Origin: Edaphochlamys debaryana
Lineage: Eukaryota > Chlorophyta > Chlorophyceae > Chlamydomonadales
DNA length: 64,000 nucleotides
Direction of reading: 5' to 3'
NCBI GenBank assembly: GCA_016858145.1
Contig: JAEHOE010000101.1
Coordinates: 372,001 to 436,000 of the forward strand
This document shows, piece by piece, positions 22,901-32,827 of this stretch. Numbering within the stretch: position 1 is the first letter of the stretch; each line of letters begins with the position of its first letter. The position numbers and the translations under genes were made by a program. The notes under the pieces were generated by a model that was not told the origin of the DNA, ran no database searches, and saw nothing but the letters and a program-made list of their open reading frames with translations.

Positions 22901-25900
22901 CTCCTCTCCCTCCCCTTGCAGCTCCGTGGACCCGGCCGTACGAGGCTTCACGGGATTGAGTCTGTCCCCTCAGCCCTTCGACGTCAGCGTGCGGGTGAGC
23001 CGGGGTTGGAGAGTGGAGGCAAGGGCAAAGGCAGGGGAGTCCGGCGGCCTAAACCCTGATTAGTGCATGGCCTTAGCCTCTACCACGGCTGGCGGCTCTC
23101 CACTCCCGCTTCCATCCCCTGCCTCATTCCCCGTCGCTCATCACCCGCTCCGCCCCTCCGCCCCCCCCCGCAGTCCCCCTCGGGTGTGCCCGGCACACGC
23201 CTCCGCCGCTTCAAGTACTCGCCCTCCACCCTCCCCTCCGCCACCGCCTCCCTTAACGCCTCCTCCACTAACGCCTCCACCCCCGGCGGCCCCGCCCTGG
23301 CCCGGGGCCAGGCGCTGGTGCTGCGGCTGAGCGGGCTGCTGCGGCTGGGGGCGCCGGGGGCGTGGGGCGTGGCGCTGCAGGGGCAGGCGGCGCTGGGCAG
23401 CGTGCGGCTGGCGATCGGACAGGTGAGGGCGGGGGGGGGCGTGTGTGGGGAGGGGGGGCGCACGGAGGTGGAGGGCGGAGCGGGCAGAAATCGGGGGGCA
23501 GCTGCGGGCAGTGGGCGGGAGTTGACCGTGTTCCCCTGGAGTGGAGTTGAGGTGGTTTGGATGGGGGGCAGGGTACTGAGACGGAGGGCTAGCGGGCAGC
23601 CAGGCCGCAAGTTACTGGCTGCGGTCCTGCTAGACGCTGTGACCCCTTTTGCACTGAGTCCTCTTACCCTTCTGCCCTTTCCCCCGCCTGTACCCCTCTG
23701 CAGCGCCTTATCGCCTTTCCCTCGGTGCCCTCTCGAGTGACGCTACTGGCCCAGTCGGCAGGTGGGAGGGCCTGGGTGAGGGCCTGGGTGAGGGGGTGGC
23801 ACCACAGGACTGGGCCTCGCGCAGGTCCACGGTCAACCGCTCACCGCTAGCTGTCAACCATAACTGCCAACCGCAGGCATGTACGACTTTGAGCTCCTGC
23901 TGCTCAGCCCCGAGGCGCCCCTGGAGCTGCGCTGGTCGGCGCCCGGATCCAAATCGTACGGCGCTGCACCCGACGACCTGTTCGCCGTACCCTCGTACGA
24001 CGCGGCCGTACACCCCAGGTGCGCGTGAGTGCACGGGGTGCGCCCTGCAACGCTCTGCAGACATTTCGCATCCTGTCTCGGGTCACCGCCCCTGCCCGCC
24101 ACTGCGCTCCCATCCCTGCACCTCCCCACCCCTCTCCCGCCCCGCCTCCTCTCTCCCCTTCCCCCTAGGCACGCGCCCAACGTGTCCCTCCCCGGCAGCC
24201 CCTCCGCACCCGCGGGCTGGCAGCTGCTGTGGGGCACCCTGGCCGCCAACGCCTCCACCCCGGCGGACGCAGCGCTGAGCCCCGCCTTCCTGAGGTCCCT
24301 CTCCGCCGCCCTGCCGCCGCCCAGCGGCCCCTCAGCCCCCGGCGGCTACCTGCCGCTGAGGAACAGCGCCTTCACGCAGGCAAGCAGATAGGGAGCGGCA
24401 ACCGGCAAGGCAGTAGGCTTTCAGGCTGGCGGGCATGAGGGTGTGGCCGCTTGAGAAGATGACAGAGGGATGGGGCTGGCGAAGGGTAACAGGAGCGAGG
24501 CGAGCGGTGGACAGCGAGCGAGCGGTGCGGGAGGCCGAGCAACAGTCCCCTCGTGCCTGAACCCCTCTCGTGCCTGAACCCCTACACGCTTAACCTCTCT
24601 CAGCCTTGGCTTGGAGCTGGTTCCTATTGTAAATATCGCATCTTGCCTTGATGCCTTGCAGGCCGCGGCGCTCTTCCCCACCCCTGGGGCCTTCGGACAG
24701 CTGGCCGTGGCGACAGCAGCGGCCGCCAACCGTGAGAGGGCACGTGGGCACCGCAAGCCCCGGTAGAACCCTGCCCACCCACACCGGCGTGTTTGCCCTC
24801 CTCCCCTCCCTCCCTCCCTATTGCCGCTGTACCCCTCTGAACCACCCACCTCTTGCCTCCCCTCCTTCCCCTGGCCCCCACGCAGCCTCCCCCTCCGCCT
24901 CCCCCTCCCTGGTGGCCCCCGACCCCGCCACCACGGCCGCCTTCGGAGCGGCGCTGGCCCTGCTGGCCCCCCCCGCCTCGGGGCTGCTGGCGCTGAGGGC
25001 CACCTGCAGCAGCTGCGCCGTGTACCTGCAGGTGCGTGGTGGCCTGCTGCCCGGGGGTATAGGACTCGGATGAGGACTTGCTGGCTGGGGTTGTACCATG
25101 CAAAAGGCTTAGTAGACCGACTGTGTGGGGTGTGGATCAATGGTTTCGGGCTAGTTGCGCCGCGTCCGCGTGTCTCCGTCCCAGCTGGATCACCCACCTC
25201 AGACCTGCCCGACCCTAGTTACCCTCGATCTGAGCCTGATCACCCACCTCAAAACCTTCCCAACCTTGTTTATCCTTTTCCCTTCCAACCGCAGGGCGCT
25301 CTGGTCATTGACGCCTCGCAGACGCAGCCCCTGGGCACCGCCGCCCGCGCCTCTTCATCTTCCGACTTGGACCCGCCGCCACTGACCGCCGCATCCGGCT
25401 GCATCTACCTGCCCGCCGCCACTCAGCCTGGCGCCTCTTCACCTTCCTCGCCCGGCGTCGCGGCGGTCTACACGTTAGAGGTTAGGTTCGTCATCGGCGA
25501 CCTTAGCAATGGCGTGCTGACCGTCGCCTGGAGCCCATGCTCCGCCGCCGGGCCCACCGGCCAGTGGAGCTCCCTCGACGGTTTGCTGACCAGCTTAGTC
25601 ATGTGGGCGCCGCCAACCGTCACCGTTGGCGGCCGGACCACGCTTAGTAATGCTGCCGTGGCCCGGCCTGGCATGCGGTGCGATCTGTGGGAGTCCAACG
25701 GCACAGCCGACGGCGGCGTGGTGCCGTCGCCGCGCGTACGGCAGCCCCTCGTGTCGTACAATCTGCCGCGGCCCGGATCACGTAATCAGAACTGCAGCAT
25801 CTGGTCCAACAACCCCAACTGCTCCTTCGTGGCTCAGCTGAACGCGCTGGTGGGTGCCGCGAAAGCTGTGAACGAAGCCTGTCGCACCATTGACTGCGTT

Positions 25901-26869
25901 CACGCGGCCCTCACGGCTAACTGCTCTGCCCCTAGCTTGCACACCTGCAACACTCGACTCGGCCCCAACACGTACGTCTGCCCCCTCCAGGACGTGCTCC
26001 CGGGCGCCCCTAGCGGCGGCCCCGGCTACCACGTGCGGTGCTGGGCCTACTGGCTGGGGGGCTTCAGGGGGGGGACGCTGGCGGTGCGCGGCGCCTTCCA
26101 GGTATGTGTGCGTGTTTGGGGAGTAGGCGTGGGTGTGGGTGGGTGGGTCGGTGGGTGGGTGGCAGAGGGTGGGGCGCCTTGTACTGTGTAGCGGATTGTG
26201 GAGCCGGGAAGGTGACCGACGGGATAAGGTGGGGTGAGAAGGTCGGGGAGGGGCGCGCGCGAGGAAGGTGGCAGGTTCTGGTTGCTTGCAGAGGCGGCAG
26301 CGGTCTTGCCATCGCGGGTCTGCTCACGGTGCCGGGGAGAGCTGGTGCTATCGGGGGGCTGTGCTCATGCGTTGACGCCCGGGTGCGCTGGAGTGCGGCA
26401 CCGTCCCGCCAGGCCCATCTTCGTAGCCCGAATCCCTCGCCCCTACTTGCCCTCTGCTCGCAGTCCTCCAGCCCTGCGGCGGTGGCCAGCGTCTACCTCG
26501 GACACCAGCAGGTGGGGCTCGAAGGCAGGTGGAGGACCAGGGATGAGGGGGGCTTGTCAATGCTTTGCAATCTTACGCGCTCCACCTTGCTCGCCAGCCT
26601 CCTCCCCCCGCCCATGCAACCCCCATGCCCGCCCCCAGGTCTTCCGCAGCCCCTCCCCCGACACGCCCCCCGGCGGCCCCGGCCTCAACCGCCTGCCCCT
26701 GGCCCCCTGGGCCACGTGGCTGGGGCCGTACGCGCAGCTGCTGGCCTTCGAGTACGCTGACGTGTCGTCCGGCTTAGTCATGGGGCTGCTGGACGGCATG
26801 GAGGGCTTTAGTCAGCGGGACCTGCTGGCGGTGGACGAGCGCATGCTCGTCCCGGCTGGCCTGCGGTGA
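13950..26869 (+). CDS. Type II membrane subtilisin-like serine protease (S8)
   Basis: 28 phase-matched exons: 13950-15314, 15636-15978, 16511-16752, 17077-17175, 17371-17520, 17810-18017, 18177-18302, 19646-19812, 20052-20145, 20331-20422, 20656-20763, 21127-21241, 21411-21442, 21596-21706, 21869-21941, 22048-22178, 22380-22512, 22700-22808, 22922-22994, 23174-23422, 23704-23761, 23877-24018, 24169-24379, 24662-24731, 24886-25031, 25295-26101, 26464-26511, 26639-26869 (about 1,910 residues). A 455-residue Pro/Ala/Gly-rich N-terminus precedes one membrane segment (about 464-487; CCCFWLLLVGGA). The triad is complete: VAVLDTGFD (Asp), GHGTHVAGI (His, split by an intron), GSSMATPLVAG (Ser), with oxyanion Asn in AAAGN. 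The long C-terminus has PA14-like segments (MYDFELLLLS; CAVYLQGALVIDAS). The protease faces outward or into vesicles. Sporangin and VheA are volvocine subtilases, but I cannot assign this as either. The true start is not found; exon 1 opens at an acceptor. Confidence 0.88.
16138..16450 (-). pseudogene. Rearranged AP2 exon fragment inside protease intron 2
   Basis: Three pieces of the 200-930 region recur here in changed order: a match to about 595-650 (16168-16225), one to about 895-925 (16235-16260) and one to about 225-430 (16255-16447). The last piece keeps the end of the AP2 exon, encoding GVCWNKKNK, and its GTGCGAC donor on the minus strand, antisense to the host intron. It cannot encode a protein. 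Confidence 0.75.
16965..17070 (+). repeat. CCCCCTCCCA decamer minisatellite in protease intron 3
   Basis: About ten copies of a 10-bp pyrimidine-rich unit (one copy shorter) ending at the 3' splice site of exon 4 (acceptor at 17074-17076). It serves as an oversized polypyrimidine tract. Confidence 0.9.
19171..19232 (+). promoter_or_regulatory. Putative U2 promoter blocks, copy 1
   Basis: CACCATCGCTCCGCCGTCG at 19171-19189 (-72 to -54) and TGGTCCGCACACTCGTC at 19216-19232 (-27 to -11) are the same in all three U2 copies, at the same distance from the RNA start. There is no TATA box near -30. A proximal-sequence-element role is inferred from conservation. Confidence 0.6.
19243..19434 (+). ncRNA. 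U2: U2 spliceosomal snRNA, copy 1 (in protease intron 7)
   Basis: A 192-nt RNA starting ATACCTTTCTCGGCCTTTTG, like plant U2. The branch-point-pairing sequence GTAGTA is at nucleotides 34-39 (GTGTAGTATCTG). Hairpin IIb (GGTCTTCATTGAAGACC), the Sm-site region AATTTCTCTGG, hairpin III (GGGTGTGCTTGCGCACCC) and the stem IV arms (GCATGGC / GCCGTGC) are all present. U2 snRNA pairs with the intron branch site in the spliceosome. It lies in intron 7 (18303-19645) of the protease gene, same strand. It has its own conserved upstream blocks, so it need not depend on host transcription. The 3' end is estimated from stem IV. Confidence 0.95.
24380..24661 (+). other. GC-AG intron in the protease gene
   Basis: Intron 23 begins TTCACGCAG|GCAAGC and ends TTGCAG|GCC. 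The GC donor is the only way to keep the frame between exons 23 and 24. Confidence 0.75.
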
Positions 26870-26941
26870 ACGGGCAATGGAGAGGGCGCCTGAGAAGAGG
26901 GCACGGAGCATTCACAGACTGTTGGTTCTCGTTGGTGGCAA

Positions 26942-27281
26942 CGAACTGTACTCTGAAGTTGGTGGCTGGCATGGGGACGGGGGGCATAGCCTCCATGTAC
27001 TGCACTAGCAACAGGGCTATCTAGTACTACACGGAGCGGTATGCGCAGCAGATGTAGTCGGGGATGCGGCTGAGAACGGCTACGCTAGAGTAACCGGCAT
27101 GCTGTTGCTGTCGATGGTGTAGAGCTGTGCCGGGTACGTCTAGCAGGCTGATACAGGTCCTATGGGAGACAGGCGCGAATAGCACTTTCCTGAGCCGCTT
27201 GAAGAAGCCCCCAGCCGTGAAGCGTGCCGGTCGTCTATGGTCATCGAACTGTACTCTGAAGTTGGTGGCTGGCATGGGGAC
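26942..27281. repeat. 37-bp perfect direct repeat pair
   Basis: The sequence starting CGAACTGTACTCTGAAGTTG is identical at 26942-26978 and 27245-27281, with 266 bases between. It lies in the probable 3' UTR of the protease gene. Confidence 0.85.
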
Positions 27282-27503
27282 AGAGGCGGACACACAAGCA
27301 GACAGTGCAAGTGCATTCATGAGTTCGTTACTTTGCATCCCTTTTTTCGATGACGCGTGTCAGCTTGGACAATGGGTCCGTAGCAGCCTAGCCATACCAG
27401 GCCATACACATGGGTCGTAAGCAGATTGCTCAGGGCCCCGGAGCCCGAACAAGCCGGGGATGGTACCAACCCGGCCGGGGGCCGACCCGTGCCGTAACTG
27501 CTG

Positions 27504-27508
27504 TGTAA
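27504..27508 (+). promoter_or_regulatory. Probable TGTAA polyadenylation signal of the protease
   Basis: First TGTAA after the stop codon at 26869, implying a 3' UTR of about 650 bases. Confidence 0.45.
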
Positions 27509-27864
27509 ACAGGTGACAGATGTGATGTCTCTCTCTCTTTTTCTGGCAGGGCAGTGGCGGGCTTAGCCCCCGTGTAGCATACGGCGACACAGCAGCAACC
27601 CTACCGAAACAGCGGGTCACGACCGGGGGGGGGGGGGGCGGGGCAGGGAGAGGCTGCGCTTGCAGGAGATGAGCGCCTCAGCGAGTGCCACACAGATGCG
27701 TAACATGCGTTGCGTCCGTGCTAGCAGAGGGCTGCCGGCTGCGCTGCCGTGCTGAAGTCTGCGCTCGGGATTGCCCGTGGTCCATCCTCGTGCGCGCCAC
27801 TTTGCTGCTAAACTCCGTGCACCCTACGTTGAACCCAATCCGCCTCTCCTCGAACCGAAGAAAC

Positions 27865-30705
27865 ATGCTGGCTGCGTCGCGCATCCCTCGTCAGCATGCT
27901 CGCGTCTCGAGCGACAAGCCCGCCACGCAGCGCCGTCTCACGGTCGCTGTGAACTGCTCTCAGCGCGAGCAGCCGCGGACCGCGGAGGGCCCGACCCAGG
28001 TGCAGCGAGTCGCCGCATGCGCGTGCGCGGCGCTCTGCAGCGTTTCCATGCTCGCGAGCGGTGCGTGGGCATGATCAGGTCTTGACGCTGTTGATTCTTC
28101 TGACGCTCGGCTGCCTGGCTCGGAGGATCGTCGGGGCCTGCCTGAGTTCTGTGGCTGGCCTTTGGCCTTGCTCCCCGCACACCTGGTGCACACACACCCC
28201 GCCCCCCGGCCGCACCTTGCGCCCCCACCCCTGCCCCCATGGTCATGTCTTGAATTAGCAGAGGAACTTTGTCTTGCGGAAACCTGAGGGAAACTTGGCA
28301 TGCGCACCCTGCCCCACACACCCCGTCGCCCCGCACTCCCCTCCCACCTCCACGCCCCAACGACCGCCCCCCAACGACCGCCCCCAAACCTCCACCCCCC
28401 AAACCTCCGCTACCCAGGCGCCTTTGCCCGGCCCGAGGGAGTCAACCGGCCCGAGCTGCTGCCCAAGGGCGAGGTGACCTCGATCATTGACGTGGCCGGT
28501 TTCCTGACGCCCTCCGAGGTGCGGACCCGGGACAAAGAGCGGTCACACAGGCTGGGGATGTTCAGACAAACACCCCGGTCACCAACCTCCGCTAGGTACA
28601 CACCATCAGCAGTAGTAGAAGGAGGATTGGGGGGGTTTGGAGGATGTGATGGCTGCAGGGCAGGCCTGGCTTCTCCAGGGTGCGCAGTGGGCTATGCATG
28701 GGGTTTGATCCGCGAATGCATGCGCCTGTCAGGGGTGGGCTGGGCTGGGTGTTGTTTGCTACGTCGCATGCGATTGTTGGGTAGGGACCGGGGTTCGTTG
28801 GCTCAAGGGCATGTAAAGGGTGGGTGCGGGCAGGGGGCGGCTCAGGTCAGGGGGGTCCGGGACGAAACACGTTGGGTTCAGCGTGACACCTCGCCCACCC
28901 GTCACTCCCCTTAACCCCCCTCCCCTAACAGGAGAAGCGCATCGCCACTGAGGTGTCGGCCCTGGAGCGGGACACGGGCTTCCGCCTGCGCGTGCTGGCG
29001 CAGAACTACCCCGAGACGCCGGGTGGGGAGGCGGCTGGGGCGGGGGGGGGGGAGGGTGCAAGGGGGAAGGGGTTTATGTGTATGTGGCGCGCACGCGGCA
29101 CGCAGAGCCGCCGGCTGGGGAGCGGAGTAAGGAAGGGAGGGTAGTAGTCAGCGTAGCAACGGCTCCGCTCATTCCCCAGTCCCCGCTCATCCCTTGCACT
29201 CCCTGTCCTCCCCCGCCCCCGACCACCCAAAGGCCTGGCCATCCGTGAGTACTGGGGCGTGGACGACAACACCGTTGTGTTCGTGGCGGACCCCACCTTC
29301 GGGGACATCCTCAACTTCAACGTGGGGGCCGGCATCGACCTGGAGGTGCCGCGGGTGAGCCGTACCGCTGTCGTACAGCGCGTGTGCCGTACAGTACGAC
29401 GTGCCCGGCGGTGGAGGTGCATCTTGCCACAGATATGGGAACTGTGCAAGGTCTCGCATGGTTTGCGCGTTTTCGCCGCCACGGGGCAGTGCAGGAGCTG
29501 TCGGGGAATGCGTGGACCGCTGCTGGCCACCCCGCACTGCCTCAGGGGGGCAGGCGACGCTGTCCTGATCGCTTTCAAACGCCCCAACGCCCGCCCCCCC
29601 ACCCCCGCCCCGCGCCTTCGCAGAGCTTCTGGGGCCGGCTAGCGGGCAAGGTGAGCTCCGCTTGCGCAGCACGGACGGCGGCTGGCTCAGCACGCAGAGC
29701 ACAGGCACGCAGCACGTGGCACGGATCATTCCGCGCTGAAGCGCAATGGGCGCCAAGGGCCGCACTGGGTTGGCCCCGGGGCCAAGCCGCCGCCATCTGC
29801 ATGGGATGATGCCGCGCAGCATTACTAAACCAACCGTTTCACCGATTCCTAACCGCCCCCCCTCATCCCACGTGATCCTCATCCCCAGTACGGCAACAAG
29901 TTCTACTGGCAGGAGAACGGCGAGGCGGCCTCCATCATGAACGCGGTGAGGGGAGGGGGGGGGGCGGAGGGGAGATGGGGGGGATGCGGGGGGGAGGGGC
30001 GGTGGCGTCCCGTTACGGAGGTGACTTGGGGCCAGGGGGAGGAAGTAGGGCTTACCAGGGCGGGCGTAGACGGCATAAGATAGCTGCAACACGCGGATGG
30101 GGGAGGATGGGCACCTGCGTAGCAATTGATAGGTCTTTCACTGCCGAAACATATTCTTCAGGATCGGGAGCAGCCAGATTGCGGACCATGCGGCCTTCGG
30201 ATACTGATAGGCCATGCCCCCCTTCCGCCACTTTTGTGTGTGCCAGGTGTCTGCCATCGACACCTGCCTCCGGGAGGAGCCGGGCCGCTTCAAGTGCAGC
30301 ACTGTGCAGGTGGGTGCGCTGGGGGGTGGGGTGGGGGCGAGGCCAGACTGCGAAGGAAGGAGGCTTCTGGCGGTGTTGTTGGCCGGTATGCGGTTGCGGG
30401 TTGTGCTAGAACTGGCTGGGTAGGGCGCAGGACCTTGCACGTGGTTGTGGTGAGAGGGAGGAGGGGGGAAGGCTGCGGGGCCCATGGGCCGAGGTGGGAT
30501 CGTGGCCGGTGAGTGGTCGTAGCTTTGGCGGGGGCGGGCGGAGCAGGGAGGGCCCACGCATGGGTCTGCTACGGGGGAGGCCGAAGCTCTTGACCCCCAA
30601 CCGCTGCCGCCTTCCCTCTCCCCCTCCCATTCGTTGCCTGCACAGGGCGACCTGGGCGAGAAGCCCAGCTCGGGGCCCTTCGGCAAGGCCCTGTTCGGGC
30701 AGTGA
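27865..30705 (+). CDS. TLP15: Thylakoid lumenal 15 kDa protein, TPM domain
   Basis: Eight phase-matched exons: 27865-28060, 28418-28518, 28932-29022, 29233-29354, 29624-29650, 29889-29945, 30247-30309, 30646-30705 (238 residues). The N-terminus is a bipartite import signal: a basic, Ser/Arg-rich chloroplast transit peptide, then a hydrophobic stretch (ACAALCSVSMLASGAFA) ending in an A-x-A cleavage site, and no twin Arg just before it, so Sec-type import is likely. The mature part begins RPEGVNRPELLPKGEVTSII and contains DTGFRLRVLAQNYPETPG, VVFVADPTFGDILNFNVG and SFWGRLAGKYGNKFYW, closely following Arabidopsis thylakoid lumen 15.0 kDa proteins with a TPM (TLP18.3/Psb32-type) fold. Related TPM proteins help photosystem II repair; the role of this one is not established. 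Start chosen at ATG 27865; the frame further upstream has only GTG. Confidence 0.93.
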
Positions 30706-31201
30706 GGAGCCCTGAGGGAGGGACCGGGCCAGCGGGGGCGCGGGGGCGCGGGGGCGCCTGCGCCCCCACATTGCTTGCCGCGATGATGCCCACCCTGCGG
30801 AGGCGTACGGAGGACAGACGCAAGGAAGGGCCGCTCGGCTGGGGGCTGGAGGCACGAGGGACGTGCAGGGATGACGGCAGCGAGGAGAGAGGCTGCGAGC
30901 TTGAGTTGGAGCCGCCGCGGCCGTTCCGGATCGTGACCCGCCCTGCGCGCTTTACGGCGGCAGGGGCCGGGTTGGCCAAGTGGAAGGTCATGATGCTGGG
31001 AGCCTGGAACAGCGCTGAGGCTGGGACTGGCTTGCTAGGATCGGGGCGCGTATGAGCGCCCCAAAGAGCCCGGTAGGTGCAGGCGCCGGTTTGTGCGACG
31101 GCCAAACGGGCCCGTGAGCCAAGTGGGCCCGGTTGGAGCGGGCGAAGGCTTGTATAAGGGAATGAGTCGCCAGCCACGAGGGCTGGATGGATATTTAGGT
31201 A

Positions 31202-31206
31202 TGTAA
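31202..31206 (+). promoter_or_regulatory. Probable TGTAA polyadenylation signal of TL15
   Basis: First TGTAA after the TL15 stop codon, giving a 3' UTR of roughly 500 bases. Confidence 0.5.
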
Positions 31207-32672
31207 TTCTACGATGTACGGCGGATGAGCGGTTGTACGGCGGGTATGGGCGGTTGTGGAGCCCCAAACTATGTCGACCTCGCATTGCCAGGGACCTGCA
31301 GCTCACGACGTGGTCCCAGTGCCTGGGGGGCAGTGAACATCGGGGTATTGCAGGATTGTAAGCGCGTTACTTGGGCCGAAAGTTGTGCCGACCCAGAACG
31401 CGGCCCTAACTGATCCGGAGGGAGCCTGACGCTTGCCCCTTGCCAGCCGCCGCGTGGGAACGGCAAGGGGCTTGGGCGCAGTTTCCAGGCAACAGGAGTG
31501 CAACAGGGCATGCTTCAGCGCAGCTGCCATCTGCCTGAGCAGGTAACGCAGCCCCCTTACTCACTCGCATTGCATTTTGCTTTTGCTCCCCCTAGCGTCC
31601 TTGCTTTTCGCGTAACTCCTCTCCCGTGTCTCCTCTCCCCCTAGCGTCCTAGGGAAGTTGAACTGTGGCCAGCCTCGACTGACACCTGCTCCACTGCTCC
31701 GCGGCCCAGCACCAGTCTAGCACCCAGCACGTCTGGGCTCGACGCCGCATACAGAGCATGCTTCCTGTCAATACTGTGTGTGCAGCTAGACTTGAAGCTC
31801 GTCATGCGAGACGGCGGGACGGAAGGGCGGACCACGGGCGGACGGGCCTGCCCGCGGTCGCTGCACAGTTCTCAAAGTTTGGCCGCATCCTCCCCATTCC
31901 CTCCCCACTGCGCCAACGGCCCCACGTCTTCCTCCCCTGACGCAGCCCCCCCCATCCACGTTCCACGCTCAAGGCGCCGGGTCCCGCTCAGTTGATGCTG
32001 TGTAGGAATGCACCACGATTCATAGACCGTTATGCTGTCCTGCCCCCGTTCGCAAGTCCCCGCCACCCCAACCCGTGGCAGCAGGCGGCTGGTTCCCCGG
32101 GCCGTGCCCTTGCGCACTCGCTTGCCTGACACCCCTGTTCTCAACCCTAACCCGTCCCCCGGCCCCTCTCCCTCGCCCCTCGCCCCTCGGTCTCTGTGAG
32201 GCCAATCCGAGCCCTGCAGAAGGCTGGGGCCGCACGCCCCACTGACGGGTGCGGCACGTGGGGTGGGGGAGAGCCTAGGGTGGTGTGACGAGAGCAGTTG
32301 GCCCACTATGTTCGAAGCGGCGAGCTATCACCAGGGCCCATGCCTGCCTGAGGTCATTGGAGTCAAGCGTAGGAGGGCGACTGGAGGAGGATGCCTTGGC
32401 TGGGCATGGTGCGCGGTAGTTCCTGTAAAACTTCACTAGCTGCAGTAGGGGCGCAGCGTTAGGGCTTCGCACCAGGTCAAAGCGCCGGAAGTGGTGGGGA
32501 TGCTGCTAGCTGCTCTGCGCGTAGCGTTCAGCGCCCAGGGACCCAGGTGCGGGGGTGCCGGCCGGGGAAACTACGTCACGGCAACCCAGATTTACTAGTC
32601 CAGGCTGACCAACTTTTTTGTGGACTCAGTATTCAAAAGCTGGCTGGTGTTAACACTTTTTGAGCCAGGTCC

Positions 32673-32678
32673 TATATA
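32673..32678 (+). promoter_or_regulatory. TATA-like box upstream of the CHASE-PDE gene
   Basis: TATATA in AT-richer surroundings, 150 bases before the chosen ATG. Spacing is compatible with a short 5' UTR; otherwise unsupported. Confidence 0.3.
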
Positions 32679-32827
32679 CAGCCGTGCGAGGGAGGGCTAG
32701 GCACACATGGCGCTCACTCACTCCGCTCGCGTAGCTAGCGGTCTCCGACCGGCTTGCCCAGCTTAGAGCTAGATGGAAGACCAAAAAAGCCCCCCGCCTA
32801 AGCGGAGGGCGCAAAGACTGCGAGAGC

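Larger units (their letters stand above)
26870..27864 (+). other. Protease 3' flank and TL15 5' flank
   Basis: No gene seen. It contains a perfect 37-bp direct repeat (26942-26978 and 27245-27281), a likely polyadenylation signal at 27504, and a 12-base G run near 27627. Confidence 0.5.
30706..32827. other. Intergenic between TL15 and the CHASE-PDE gene
   Basis: No gene seen in about 2.1 kb. The first 500 bases are probably TL15 3' UTR, with TGTAA at 31202. A 16-base local repeat (CTCCCCCTAGCGTCCT) occurs near 31586 and 31636. A TATA-like TATATA at 32673-32678 lies about 150 bases before the downstream ATG. Confidence 0.5.

Noticed and set aside
13950..26869. Naming the protease sporangin or VheA
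   Set aside because: Those are volvocine subtilases, but I see nothing specific here beyond the S8 triad; the membrane segment and Pro-rich N-terminus do not allow assignment.
27685..27864. Extending the TL15 protein upstream to 27685
   Set aside because: That extension begins at GTG and adds residues that do not fit a transit peptide; ATG 27865 gives a normal bipartite signal.
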